DNA of 64,000 bases from Microtetraspora glauca (GCA_001570385.1 BBYL01000010.1:434001-498000); one strand, 5' to 3'. Numbered from the stretch's first letter, positions 1 through 8,636 are shown. Made by a program: numbers and translations. Notes: generated from the sequence alone by a model not told the origin.

Positions 1-915
1 TCAGACCAGGCCGTTCTGGGAGAGCCAGTCCTTGGCGACCACGGGCGGGTCGTCCTTGTCGACGGAGACCCGCTTCATCAGCGACACGAGCGTGGCGGTG
101 TCGAGCTTCGCGGAAACGGCGTCGAGCGTGGACGTGACCGTGTCGTTCACACCCGCCTTGTAGACGAGCGGCGCGATGTTGTCGGCGCCGAAGGCGTTCT
201 TGTTGTCCTGGAGCGAGACCAGGTCGTTCAGCAGGATCTTCGGGTCGGTCGTGAAGACGTTGCCCACCTGGACGGTGCCACTCTTGATCGCGTCGGCGGT
301 GGTCTCACCCGTGGGCTTCCACTCCTTGAACTCCAGACCGTAGACGTCCTTGAAGTTCTTCTCCTGGCGCTCCTTGAACTCGGGCGGGCCGCCCACGACG
401 AAGTCCTTGGACACCTTGACCAGATCCTCGATCGTGGTCAGGTTGTGCTTCGCGGCGGTCTCCTTGGTGACCGTCAGCGAGTTGTTGTCCTCGGCCGCCG
501 CGGGCTCGAGGACCTCAAGGTCCGCGGGGAGCGCCGTCTTCAGCCCGGCGAGGATCTCGTTCTTGGTCTTGGCCGTGGTGGTCTTGTCCACGAACGCGAG
601 CAGCGAGCCGATGTACTCGGGCAGCACGGTCAGCCCGCCGCTCTTGATCTGGCCGTACACGATCTCGCGGCTGCCGATGTTGGGCTTCTCCTCGACGGTG
701 ACGCCCTTGGCCTGCAACGCCTGGGCGTAGATCGACGCGAGGAGCACACTCTCGGGGAAGTTGAACGAACCCACGACCACCTTCGACGCGGTCGTCTCTC
801 CCGGGGCCGCGGACGCGGAGGTGGAGGACAGCGGGTCGGACCCGCCGCCGCAGGCGGTCAAGGCGAGCGCCGCGGTCACGGCGACCGCCAAAGCGCTGAC
901 AAGGCGTTTCATCAT
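1..915 (-). CDS. opuCC: Glycine betaine/choline ABC transporter substrate-binding lipoprotein
   Basis: This 304-residue protein should capture a quaternary amine such as glycine betaine, choline or carnitine outside the membrane and pass it to the permeases encoded just upstream. The N-terminus is a lipoprotein signal (Lys-Arg, hydrophobic core, lipobox L-T-A-C near residue 22, then Gly-Gly-Gly-Ser), so it should be anchored to the outer membrane face by lipid. The body resembles the OpuAC/OsmF substrate-binding domain. It begins with two consecutive ATG codons; either could be used. The gene lies 32 bp after the second permease and ends the transporter operon as far as visible. The stop codon is the first triplet of the window. 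The family is clear; the exact substrate is inferred. Confidence 0.85.
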   Translation of the reverse strand: MMKRLVSALAVAVTAALALTACGGGSDPLSSTSASAAPGETTASKVVVGSFNFPESVLLASIYAQALQAKGVTVEEKPNIGSREIVYGQIKSGGLTVLPEYIGSLLAFVDKTTTAKTKNEILAGLKTALPADLEVLEPAAAEDNNSLTVTKETAAKHNLTTIEDLVKVSKDFVVGGPPEFKERQEKNFKDVYGLEFKEWKPTGETTADAIKSGTVQVGNVFTTDPKILLNDLVSLQDNKNAFGADNIAPLVYKAGVNDTVTSTLDAVSAKLDTATLVSLMKRVSVDKDDPPVVAKDWLSQNGLV

Positions 916-947
916 ATTCCCTTCACAATTGGGGGGTAAAGTATAGA

Positions 948-1610
948 TTACCGGAACTGCCGTACACCGGGCGAGACCGCTACCCGCGAGAGCAGTGTGA
1001 AACCGGCTTGCGCGGCCAGAGCGAGCACGACGACGAGGAAGGCGCCACCGATCGTGATCGTGTAGTTCTTGGTGGCGAGGCCGTCCATGATGAAGCGGCC
1101 GAGGCCGCCGAGGCCGACGTAGGCAGCGACGGTGGCCGTCGCCACCACCTGGATGGCCGCCAGGCGCATTCCCAGGAGGATCAGCGGCAGCGCGACGGGC
1201 ACGAGCACCTTGAACAGGACCTGCGGCCCGCGCAGGCCCATGCCGTACGCCGCGTCGCGCAGGTCGGGGTCCACGCCGCGCACGCCCTCGTACGTGTTGA
1301 CCAGGATGGGCGGGACCGCCAGCAGGACCAGAGGGATGAGCACCGGCCAGGTGCTGCCCACACCGATGATCAGCACGACGAGGACGAGGATGCCGAGGGT
1401 GGGCAGCGCCCTGGCGGCGTTCGCGCTGACCACGACGACGAGCGAGCCGCGCCCGGTGTGCCCGACCCAGAGCCCGAGCGGGATCGCGACGGCCGCCGCC
1501 ATCAGCAGCGCCACCACGGAGAACTCCAGGTGCTCGAGCAGGCGTACGGGGATCCCTCCCGGGCCGGACCAGTTCGCCGGATTCGAGAAGAAGTCGATCA
1601 GCCAGTTCAC
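948..1610 (-). CDS. Quaternary-amine ABC transporter permease (second)
   Basis: This is a 220-residue inner-membrane permease of the OpuCB/ProW type with about five to six hydrophobic segments. The binding-protein-dependent transport (EAA-like) region is seen at roughly residues 110-150, including the stretch R-D-A-A-Y-G-M-G. The GTG at 1610 is chosen because it overlaps the stop of the preceding permease by four bases (GTGA), the usual sign of translational coupling, although the frame stays open far upstream. It pairs with the permease at 1607-2269 to form the membrane channel. The paired-permease arrangement is typical of Opu/Osm osmoprotectant importers. Confidence 0.85.
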   Translation of the reverse strand: MNWLIDFFSNPANWSGPGGIPVRLLEHLEFSVVALLMAAAVAIPLGLWVGHTGRGSLVVVVSANAARALPTLGILVLVVLIIGVGSTWPVLIPLVLLAVPPILVNTYEGVRGVDPDLRDAAYGMGLRGPQVLFKVLVPVALPLILLGMRLAAIQVVATATVAAYVGLGGLGRFIMDGLATKNYTITIGGAFLVVVLALAAQAGFTLLSRVAVSPGVRQFR

Positions 1611-2269
1611 GCGCGCCTCCACGGGGTCAGCAGCCGCTGCGCCAGCACGAGCAGGCCGTCCGCGAGCACCGCGAGCAGGACGGTCGCCACGATGCCGACC
1701 ACGATGGGCGTGGTGAACTGCCGCTGCCAGCCGTCGATGAAGAGGTAGCCGAGCCCGCCCTGTCCGATGAGCGCGCCCACGCTGACCAGGCTGATGCTGG
1801 AGACGGTCGCGACCCGGAGGCCGGCCAGCACGACCGGGACCGCCAGGGGCAGCTCCACCCGCACCAGCCGGCGCAGCGGGGTGAAGCCCATGGCGACCGC
1901 CGAGTTCCGGACGTGGTCCGGGATCGAGGTGAGGCCGTCCACGACGGCGGGGATCAGGATCGCCAGTGAATAGAACGTGAGCGGCACGATGACCGTCGCC
2001 TGCCCGAGGCCGGTGATCGCGAGCATCACGATGAACACCGCGATCGACGGCAGCGAGTAGACGACGTTCATCACGCTGACCGTCGGCTGGTAGAGCCACC
2101 GCCATCGGGCGCTCGCCAGGCCCAGCGGCAACGCCAGCAACAACCCGAACAGCACCGGCAGGAACGCCATGACGACGTGCGACTCCAGCAGCGCGAGGAT
2201 GCTGTCTGGCCGTCCGGTGTCCCAGTTCCGCCAGATCCAGTCCCATCGCACCAGGGGTTCGTCACCCAT
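1607..2269 (-). CDS. Quaternary-amine ABC transporter permease (first)
   Basis: This 220-residue multi-spanning membrane protein is homologous to the permease that follows it. Its coupling-loop motif (N-S-A-V-A-M-G-F) is at about residues 135-145 and interacts with the ATPase. The start at 2269 overlaps the end of the ATPase gene by eight bases. With the downstream permease it forms a heterodimeric channel. Gene order is ATPase, permease, permease, binding protein, which fits OpuC/OsmU-type osmoprotectant systems. No separate promoter is visible, so it should be co-transcribed from upstream of 3395. Confidence 0.85.
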   Translation of the reverse strand: MGDEPLVRWDWIWRNWDTGRPDSILALLESHVVMAFLPVLFGLLLALPLGLASARWRWLYQPTVSVMNVVYSLPSIAVFIVMLAITGLGQATVIVPLTFYSLAILIPAVVDGLTSIPDHVRNSAVAMGFTPLRRLVRVELPLAVPVVLAGLRVATVSSISLVSVGALIGQGGLGYLFIDGWQRQFTTPIVVGIVATVLLAVLADGLLVLAQRLLTPWRRA

Positions 2270-3395
2270 GCGGGTCCTCCCCGTGCGCGGGATCCTCGTG
2301 CGCGGGATCCTCGGGCCCGGCGCCCTGATGTCCTGTGTCCTGATGCCCGCCTTCCTCGTACGGGTCTTCGGGGTCCGGCACGGTGTACCGCGCGGCGTAC
2401 TGCCCCAGCACCTCGTCCAGCGCCTCCCGGGGAGCGACGCCGATCACCCGCCCGTCCTCGTCGACCGCGACCGCGGTCCCGTTGGCCGCCAGCAGTGCCG
2501 CGTCCAGTGCCGCGCGCAGCGAGTCCCGCTCCGGGTTGAAGGTCCCGTACGGCAGGAGCCCGCCGTCCCCTCGCCATCCGAGCGGCCGTCCCGACGCGTC
2601 CACCACGAGGTCGGCGGGAGCGGTCACGAGCCTGACGTCCTTGGCGGGGATGAACGAGAGGCGGCGGATGCCGCGATCACGGCCGAGGAACTCGCGGACG
2701 AAGTCGTCCGCCGGCTCGCTCAGCAGCGTCGCGGGGCCCGCCATCTGGGCGAGCCGGCCGCCGACGCGCAGCACGGCGACCATGTCACCCAGCTTGATCG
2801 CCTCGTCGATGTCATGGGTGACGAACACGATCGTCTTCTGCAGGTCGGACTGGAGGCGCAGCAACTCGTCCTGCAGGCTCGCCCGGACGATCGGGTCGAC
2901 CGCGCTGAACGGCTCGTCCATGAGCAGAACCGGCGGGTCGGCGGCCAACGCTCGCGCCACGCCCACCCGCTGCTGCTGGCCGCCGGAGAGCTGGAAGGGA
3001 TAGCGCCCGGCCAGCTCGGAGTCCAGGCCCACCAGTTCGAGCAGCTCCATCGCCCGGGCGCGGGCCCGCTTCCTGTCCCAGCCGAGCAGGTACGGCACGG
3101 TCGCGACGTTGTCCACGATCTTGCGGTGCGGGAACAGGCCCGCCTGCTGGATGACGTACCCGATGCCCCGGCGCAGCGTGGGCGGGTCGATCTCGCGCAC
3201 GTCCTGGCCGTCGAGGAGGATCCGGCCCCCCGTGGCGTCGATCATCCGGTTGATCATTCGCAACGATGTCGTCTTGCCGCATCCGGAGGGGCCGACGAAC
3301 ACCGTGATCGCCCCTGTGGGCGCCTCAAGGCTGAGGTCGTCCACCGCGACCGTTCCGTCGGCGTAGCGCTTGGTGACGCCTTCAAAAGTGATCAC
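2262..3395 (-). CDS. opuCA: Quaternary-amine ABC transporter ATP-binding protein with CBS-like C-terminus
   Basis: This 377-residue cytoplasmic ATPase powers the importer. The Walker A motif G-P-S-G-C-G-K-T-T is at residues 35-43, the signature L-S-G-G-Q near residue 137, and Walker B L-L-M-D-E-P near 158. After the ATPase core, residues about 250-345 look like degenerate CBS repeats, which in OpuA/OpuC sense ionic strength. The last 30 residues are a polar tail rich in His, Glu, Asp and Pro, with repeated G-H-Q and E-D-P-A-H units, unlike typical family members and possibly disordered. It is the first gene of the operon, and the 278-bp gap upstream should carry the promoter. Confidence 0.88.
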   Translation of the reverse strand: MITFEGVTKRYADGTVAVDDLSLEAPTGAITVFVGPSGCGKTTSLRMINRMIDATGGRILLDGQDVREIDPPTLRRGIGYVIQQAGLFPHRKIVDNVATVPYLLGWDRKRARARAMELLELVGLDSELAGRYPFQLSGGQQQRVGVARALAADPPVLLMDEPFSAVDPIVRASLQDELLRLQSDLQKTIVFVTHDIDEAIKLGDMVAVLRVGGRLAQMAGPATLLSEPADDFVREFLGRDRGIRRLSFIPAKDVRLVTAPADLVVDASGRPLGWRGDGGLLPYGTFNPERDSLRAALDAALLAANGTAVAVDEDGRVIGVAPREALDEVLGQYAARYTVPDPEDPYEEGGHQDTGHQGAGPEDPAHEDPAHGEDPHG

Positions 3396-3522
3396 AGGAA
3401 CCTCGTCCTTCGAGAGTTTGCGATCACGTCAACAACCCCGAGGCCCCTACCGTTCCCCTGAGCTCTGCTCAGCCACATGATCCTCCCCAGCCAGCCTACG
3501 CGGGCATCTCGCCCGTCATGTT

Positions 3523-3547
3523 CCATCTCTGGAGGAAATGGAACGGA
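3523..3547. promoter_or_regulatory. Inverted repeat between opuCA and the sigma-like gene
   Basis: The arms GTTCCAT and ATGGAAC are separated by 11 bases in the gap between the divergent transporter operon and the sigma-like gene. The arms match perfectly. This could be an operator for either direction. No regulator can be assigned, and it does not fit the KstR spacing seen elsewhere. Confidence 0.35.
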
Positions 3548-3673
3548 TGAATGATCTCTTAAATTACTCACTAAATATCTATCAAAAACGCTTCGAATAG
3601 TGCGGTGGCCGGTGAGGGCTTGGCATGATTGACTACACTCTCCCGACTCGCACCAACCTCAGAGGAACCGGCC

Positions 3674-5293
3674 GTGACAACACCGCTCACCGGTCAGCGC
3701 TCGCGCAGTGAGCTGATCGCCGAGCTCTACGAACGTCACGCCGCCGGGCTGTTCGCGTACTGCCACGACCAGCTCGGTGAGACCAGCTCCGCCGCCGACG
3801 CGGTGGTGTCCGTCTTCACCGGTGTGCCGACCGACCCTCCCCCGGCGCGTGCCGCGCTGTACGCGCTCGCCCGGCGTGAGATTTATCGCAGGGACGTCAG
3901 CTACGCCCTTCCGGCCGTCGATTCCGTGGCCGACCCGGCCACCGCGCTGATCGAGCGGGTCTTCCGTGACATCCGCCCCCACCAGCGAGAGGTCCTCCTC
4001 CTGTCCGCCGTCTGCGGACTGTCGACCGGCGAGCTCTCCTGGGTGTTCGAGGTCGCCACGGACACCGCGGCCCAGCTCACGCTCAGCGCGCGGCGCCGCT
4101 TCTCGCAGACTCTCGTGACCGCGACGACGGCCGCCAGGTCGGCGCCGTTCGTGCCGGTCAGCGTCGCGGAGGTCTACGACGCCATCGTCGTCTCGCCGAT
4201 CGAGGACGTGCTGGCCCGGCTTCCCTGGCGCCGGCCCGCCGCCGCCGTGCGGGGCCGTGTCCTGTCCGCGCTGCCCATCGAGGAGCCCGGCGAAACCGCC
4301 CCGCCCGTCGTGGCCGCCGTATCCTCGACGCTGCCGACGAGGAAGCTGTGGCCCACCACGCCCGCGTGGCCGCTGCCGCTCACCGACCCCAACCAGGTCA
4401 CGAACACGTGCGTGCTCCCGGCCGAGGCTCTCGCGCCGCCGAAGCCGGGCCGCAGGTCCAAGCACGAGGCGACGACCGAGCCGATGCCCCGGCTGCGTCC
4501 CTCGCTCCTGGCGGCGTTCACCGACCGCAAGCGACGCGCTTCGCAGGATCCCGCCGAGCTGGAGGCCCCGCAGGCGTCCGCTCCGGCGGAGCTGGACGCC
4601 CCACCGGCCAGGGCGGCGCTCCCGGCTCCGGTGGATGTCGCTCCTCCGGCCCCTGAGACAGCCATGCTTCCCCGTACGGCCGAGACGGATCCCCCGACGT
4701 CGTGGGGATCCGCGTTCGGCGGGCTCAGCACGCCCGGTCCCGACACGCGGGTGTTCGATCCGGCGGGGTTCGGCACGGCGGGACCCGACACGCAGGTGTT
4801 CGATGCGTTCCGCCCCGCCGAGGAGACTTCGGCCGCGTCGGCGGCCTTCCCGGCCCTGACGAGCTCCCCTGCTCCGGCGATCGAGGCGGCGCCCGCCGCC
4901 GAGGCCGCCGTCGTGCAGGTTGACGCCGTACCCGCCACACCTGCCGAGGTCGCCACGCCCGCCGAGAGCGATACGACCGCCGGAGCCGGCAAGGCCACCA
5001 GGCAGCACAAGGCCAAGGCAAAGAAGAGCACCAGGGCGAAGGCCAAGGCGCGGGAAACGACCACCCTGGCCATGACCGAGTCCGAGTCCAGGGCCGAGTC
5101 CAGTGCTGTGGCCACGTCCGGGGCCAAGGGAACGGCGAGGAGCAAGGGCACGGCAAGGGGCAAGGAGAAGGCACGGTCGCGCGGGAACCGGGAGCACCAT
5201 TACGACTGGGCCTGGGAGATCATCGGCTTCCTGATCTGCCTGGCGATCGCGCTGATCGTCTTCTTCTCGCTCCCCACCTTCGTCACGCCCTGA
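3674..5293 (+). CDS. ECF-sigma-like protein with long disordered linker and C-terminal membrane anchor
   Basis: The protein has about 539 residues. Residues 10-75 resemble sigma region 2 (E-L-Y-E-R-H-A-A-G-L-F-A-Y-C). Residues about 95-150 resemble region 4 (R-P-H-Q-R-E-V-L-L-L-S, then a helix-turn-helix-like stretch). Next come about 300 residues rich in Ala, Pro, Ser and Thr, a Lys/Arg/Ser/Thr-rich basic stretch, and one hydrophobic helix within the last 30 residues, so it should be tail-anchored. GTG 3674 is preferred over the in-frame TTG at 3629: AGAGGAA lies seven bases before it, and a possible -10 element (TACACT, 3633-3638) overlaps the earlier start. No anti-sigma gene is adjacent. 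It may be a membrane-tethered regulator or a degenerate sigma factor. Confidence 0.7.
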   Translation: MTTPLTGQRSRSELIAELYERHAAGLFAYCHDQLGETSSAADAVVSVFTGVPTDPPPARAALYALARREIYRRDVSYALPAVDSVADPATALIERVFRDIRPHQREVLLLSAVCGLSTGELSWVFEVATDTAAQLTLSARRRFSQTLVTATTAARSAPFVPVSVAEVYDAIVVSPIEDVLARLPWRRPAAAVRGRVLSALPIEEPGETAPPVVAAVSSTLPTRKLWPTTPAWPLPLTDPNQVTNTCVLPAEALAPPKPGRRSKHEATTEPMPRLRPSLLAAFTDRKRRASQDPAELEAPQASAPAELDAPPARAALPAPVDVAPPAPETAMLPRTAETDPPTSWGSAFGGLSTPGPDTRVFDPAGFGTAGPDTQVFDAFRPAEETSAASAAFPALTSSPAPAIEAAPAAEAAVVQVDAVPATPAEVATPAESDTTAGAGKATRQHKAKAKKSTRAKAKARETTTLAMTESESRAESSAVATSGAKGTARSKGTARGKEKARSRGNREHHYDWAWEIIGFLICLAIALIVFFSLPTFVTP

Positions 5294-5304
5294 CGATCCC
5301 GGCT

Positions 5305-5336
5305 ACGTACGGCCGGCCGGTGCGCCTGCCGTACGT
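5305..5336. terminator. Bidirectional terminator-like hairpin
   Basis: A 9-bp perfect stem (ACGTACGGC with GCCGTACGT) lies between the convergent sigma-like gene and chsH1 and touches the chsH1 stop codon. It probably terminates both genes. Confidence 0.5.
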
Positions 5337-5740
5337 CAGGGAAGGGCGAGCCGGACTGTGGCGGTGGCGTGCGCTCCGAGGCTGACCGTTCCGCATACGT
5401 CGATCGTGAACTCCGGCCCCGTCGCCTCGATCACGGTGCCGGACAGGGTCAGCGTGTCACCGGCGTACGCGGGGGCGCCCAGTTTCACCTTGATGCCGTG
5501 GACGAGGGCACATGGCCCCGTCCAGTCGGTGACGTACCGCTCGATGAGCCCCATCGTCGTCAGGATGTTGAGGAAGATGTCCTTCGAGCCCTGCGCGCGG
5601 GCACGCTCCACGTCGTGATGCACGGGGGTGAAGTCGCGGGTCGCGATCGCGGTCGAGATGATCAGGGTCGGGGTGAGCGGGATGGTGAGCTCTGGGAGCG
5701 AGATCCCGGCTCTCGGGGCTTCCGTCAGGCTTCTCTGCAT
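5336..5740 (-). CDS. chsH1: MaoC-like enoyl-CoA hydratase subunit, ChsH1-like
   Basis: This 134-residue single hot-dog protein carries the hydratase-2 type catalytic pair: Asp36 and His41 in D-F-T-P-V-H-H-D. In mycobacterial cholesterol catabolism, ChsH1 is the catalytic half of the ChsH1-ChsH2 heterotetramer, which hydrates the unsaturated three-carbon side-chain CoA thioester of the steroid. It lies directly downstream of the ChsH2-like gene and two ChsE-like dehydrogenases, the same order as the mycobacterial igr operon, which supports the assignment. No Ltp2-type aldolase follows; the next gene is convergent and unrelated. The start ATG at 5740 follows the previous stop by about 36 bp. 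Confidence 0.82.
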   Translation of the reverse strand: MQRSLTEAPRAGISLPELTIPLTPTLIISTAIATRDFTPVHHDVERARAQGSKDIFLNILTTMGLIERYVTDWTGPCALVHGIKVKLGAPAYAGDTLTLSGTVIEATGPEFTIDVCGTVSLGAHATATVRLALP

Positions 5741-5776
5741 CTTGGCTCCCGGGGAATCCGCATCGGCAGGATCAGT

Positions 5777-6397
5777 TCATCGTCGACGGACGCCATCCCC
5801 GCCGATCGCCTGCCGTAGCGGGTGCGGCTCCTGCTCCTCGGGCGGGTATTTCCTCTCCCCCGGGCGGAACTTCAGCACCCGGAACATCATGTCGGCGACC
5901 GGTTCCGTCCCGGAGTACCAGGTCACCAGCCAGGTGATGAAATAGCCCTCGCCGAGCGCGGTCCGCTTCGGACCGGCGAGATCGGACATCCGCGTGGCGG
6001 AGGTGAGCTCCTCACCCGGCCTGAGATAGCGCTGGTAGGTGTGCTCGCAGTCGGTCGCGACGACACCCGTGTATCCATGCTCGTCGATCGCCTCCAGCAT
6101 GTCGTCGAGCGGTATCCGGGGGCGTTCGCCCCGCTCCACCAGGCCCGCCATGGTCCATACCTGGATCATGGCGGGAGGCGCGACCGCGTCGGGCCCGGCG
6201 TAGCGGGGGTCGCGGTCCCCCATCGCCTCGGCCCAGTGCCGGATCATCGGCAGATTGACCGGAAGCGGAGCGGACAGGCGCGGTCCCTCCCCGGCCGCGA
6301 TCACCTGGGCGGCCAGCTCGTGCAACATGCCCGCCACGTTCCCGCGGCTCTCCGGCACCTCCGCACCGCCCGTGCCGCCCGGGTTGTTCATGCTCAT
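5777..6397 (-). CDS. chsH2: MaoC-like hydratase partner subunit, ChsH2-like without DUF35
   Basis: This 206-residue protein has a single N-terminal MaoC/hot-dog region (M-I-R-H-W-A-E-A-M-G-D, then P-P-A-M-I-Q-V-W-T) and should partner ChsH1 in hydrating the steroid side-chain enoyl-CoA. The start ATG at 6397 overlaps the chsE2 stop by four bases (ATGA). Mycobacterial ChsH2 is about 310 residues because it carries a C-terminal DUF35 OB-fold/zinc domain that docks the Ltp2 aldolase. That domain is absent here: the protein ends in a short polar tail soon after the hot-dog fold. No separate DUF35 gene follows. The family is well supported, and the truncation relative to mycobacteria is visible. 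Confidence 0.8.
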   Translation of the reverse strand: MSMNNPGGTGGAEVPESRGNVAGMLHELAAQVIAAGEGPRLSAPLPVNLPMIRHWAEAMGDRDPRYAGPDAVAPPAMIQVWTMAGLVERGERPRIPLDDMLEAIDEHGYTGVVATDCEHTYQRYLRPGEELTSATRMSDLAGPKRTALGEGYFITWLVTWYSGTEPVADMMFRVLKFRPGERKYPPEEQEPHPLRQAIGGDGVRRR

Positions 6398-7566
6398 CGG
6401 GGAGGCTTCGGGAGTTGGAGGCCGAGCATGGCGATCAGCTCGCGCTGGACCTCGTTGACGCCGCCGCCGAAGGTGAGCACGAGCGCGCCCTTGACGCCAC
6501 GGTCGACCCGCTCGATCAGATCGCGGGTCTCCTCGTCGCCGGGGTCGCCGTACCTGGCGAGGGTCTCGGCGACGATGCGGCCGACGTCCTGCATCCGTTC
6601 GGAGGCGTAGATCTTGGTGGCTGAGGCGTCGGGCGCCCCCAGCCATCCCAAATCCATATTGGCGGCGACCTGCCAGTTCAGGAGCTCATTGGTCCGGAAA
6701 TACGCGTACACCTGGGCGATCGCCCGCCGGACCGCCGGGTTCTCGAAGAGCGGCCTGCCGTCACGGCCCGGCTTCTCCTTGGCCCACCGGACGAACCGGA
6801 TGTACGTGTGTCCGATGTTGCCCGCCGGTCCGAGCGTCACCCGCTCGTGGTTGAGCTGGTTGACGATCAGATCCCAGCCCTTGTTCTCCTCGCCGACGAC
6901 CATGTTCACCGGGACGCGGACATCGCTGTAGTACGTCGAGTTCGTGTGGTGCCGCCCGTCCATGGTGATGATGGGCGTCCAGGAGTAGCCGGGGTCGGCG
7001 CAGTCCACGACCATCATGGTGATCCCGCGATGCTTCTTCGCGGCCGGGTCCGTACGCGCGGCGAGCCAGATGTACTGCGAGTGGTGCGCCCCCGACGTGA
7101 AGATCTTCTGCCCGTTCACCACGTAGTGATCGCCGTCCCGGACAGCGGTGGTCCGCAGGGAGGCGAGGTCCGTGCCCGCCTCCGGCTCGCTGTACCCGAC
7201 GGCGAAGTGGCACTCTCCCGCGAGGATGCGCGGAAGGAAGAACTCCTTCTGCTCGGCGGTGCCGTACTGCATGAGGGTCGGGCCCACCGTTCCCACCGTG
7301 ATGATCGGATACGGCACCTCGGCTCGGGCGATCTCGTTCGCGAAGATCTGCTGCTCCAGCGGGCCGTACCCGCCACCGCCGTACTCCTTGGGCCACCCGA
7401 GGCCGAGCTTGCCGTCCTGGCCCAGCCGCCTGCAGTGCTCCATGTACGCGGGACCGAACGGATCGTCCGCGATCTTCTCGCGGTCCTCGGCGGTGATGCA
7501 GCCCGCGAAGTAGTCGCGCAGCTCGTCGCGGATCCGGCGCTGCTCCCGCGTGAGTTCGATGAACAT
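6394..7566 (-). CDS. chsE2: Acyl-CoA dehydrogenase, ChsE2 (FadE29)-like
   Basis: This 390-residue FAD enzyme resembles mycobacterial FadE29 along its whole length. Features include W-P-K-E-Y-G-G-G-G near residue 60, the substrate/FAD segment G-Y-S-E-P-E-A-G-T-D near 135, F-T-S-G-A-H near 165 and a C-terminal F-G-G-G-V-N-E. In mycobacteria FadE28 and FadE29 form an alpha2beta2 dehydrogenase (ChsE1-ChsE2) that oxidises the three-carbon steroid side-chain CoA ester before hydration by ChsH1-ChsH2. The start ATG overlaps the chsE1 stop by one base (TGATG), and the frame remains open upstream inside chsE1, which is why a longer reading is rejected. It is co-transcribed with its neighbours. Confidence 0.87.
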   Translation of the reverse strand: MFIELTREQRRIRDELRDYFAGCITAEDREKIADDPFGPAYMEHCRRLGQDGKLGLGWPKEYGGGGYGPLEQQIFANEIARAEVPYPIITVGTVGPTLMQYGTAEQKEFFLPRILAGECHFAVGYSEPEAGTDLASLRTTAVRDGDHYVVNGQKIFTSGAHHSQYIWLAARTDPAAKKHRGITMMVVDCADPGYSWTPIITMDGRHHTNSTYYSDVRVPVNMVVGEENKGWDLIVNQLNHERVTLGPAGNIGHTYIRFVRWAKEKPGRDGRPLFENPAVRRAIAQVYAYFRTNELLNWQVAANMDLGWLGAPDASATKIYASERMQDVGRIVAETLARYGDPGDEETRDLIERVDRGVKGALVLTFGGGVNEVQRELIAMLGLQLPKPPR

Positions 7567-8636
7567 CAGACCACGGCTCCGATCAGGTCGAGCTGGGCCT
7601 CCGCGCCACCGAGCAGGCGGGCGGCGTGATTGCCCCAGGCGAAGTAACGGTGCAGCGGGTAGGTCACGTCCAGGCCCATGCCGCCGTGCAGGTGCTGGCA
7701 GGTGTACAGGGCTCTCACCACGGAGTCCGTCGCGGCGTAAGCGGCGATCGCCAGATCCTCCTCGGCGGGCAGCCCCTCGGCCAATCGCCACACGCCCGAC
7801 CAGACGGCCACGTCGATCGCCCGCGCCGCGACGTAGACGTCGGCGATCTGCATGGTCACGGCCTGGAACTCGGCCAGCGCCCGATCGAACTGCCTGCGCG
7901 TCCTGATGTAGTCGGTGGTGAGCTTGAGCGCACCCGCCAGGACTCCGGAGGCGGTCGCGGTGATCGCCGCGAGGGCGTGCAGGCGCAACGCCTCGTAGGC
8001 CAGGCCGTCCGCCGCTCCGACGGCTTCTCCCGGGACGCCGTCCATGGTGATCACCGCACCCGGCTCTCCGGTGGTCAGCGGCATCTCCTGGATGGCGACC
8101 GCGCCGGGATCGACCAGGAACAACCCGACGTCCGCGCCCTCGACCCGGGCGGCCACCAGGATCCGCGATGCCGCGGCGGCATGGGACACCATGCTCTTGC
8201 GCCCGGTGATCCGGCCGTCCCTGGCGATCGTCACGGGCGGCTCCGCGAAGTCCGCGCCGGGTTCGCGCAGCGCGACCGCCAGCACGGCCGCTCCATCGGC
8301 GAGTGACGCGAGCGCCGCTCTCTGCTCGGATGTGCCGTACCGGCCGATCGTGAGCGCGGCGACCAGGCTGGACAGTGCCGGTACGGGCGCGACGTGCGCC
8401 CCGATCTCCCTGAGGATCACCGCCATCTCGACCGGACCGAGCCCCGCGCCGCCCGCCTCCTCAGGCAGGCACACGCCGAGCAACCCCGCCTGCGCCATGG
8501 CCGCCCAGACCCCGGAGTCGTACGGCAGGCCGGACTCCTCGTGCGCCTCGATCCCGGCGTGGGTGGCCGTACGCCCCAGGACGTCAGCGGTCAGGGTGCG
8601 TAACTCTGCCTGATTCTCGTCCAGGTTGAAGTCCAT
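7566..8636 (-). CDS. chsE1: Acyl-CoA dehydrogenase, ChsE1 (FadE28)-like
   Basis: This 356-residue acyl-CoA dehydrogenase half-enzyme is close in pattern to mycobacterial FadE28. The C-terminal segment H-L-H-G-G-M-G-L-D-V-T-Y-P-L-H-R-Y is characteristic, and R-R-Q-F followed by L-A-E-F-Q-A-V sits near residue 245. It should pair with ChsE2 so that FAD and active site are shared across subunits. It is the first large gene of the operon. The presumed promoter with a KstR-type box lies about 430 bp upstream, leaving an unusually long leader with tandem repeats. The start ATG at 8636 agrees with the family N-terminus (M-D-F). Confidence 0.87.
   Translation of the reverse strand: MDFNLDENQAELRTLTADVLGRTATHAGIEAHEESGLPYDSGVWAAMAQAGLLGVCLPEEAGGAGLGPVEMAVILREIGAHVAPVPALSSLVAALTIGRYGTSEQRAALASLADGAAVLAVALREPGADFAEPPVTIARDGRITGRKSMVSHAAAASRILVAARVEGADVGLFLVDPGAVAIQEMPLTTGEPGAVITMDGVPGEAVGAADGLAYEALRLHALAAITATASGVLAGALKLTTDYIRTRRQFDRALAEFQAVTMQIADVYVAARAIDVAVWSGVWRLAEGLPAEEDLAIAAYAATDSVVRALYTCQHLHGGMGLDVTYPLHRYFAWGNHAARLLGGAEAQLDLIGAVV

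Noticed and set aside
5777..6646. A longer chsH2 reading starting at 6646
   Set aside because: The added part lies inside chsE2 in another frame and is Arg-rich noise. The ATGA overlap at 6394-6397 marks the start.
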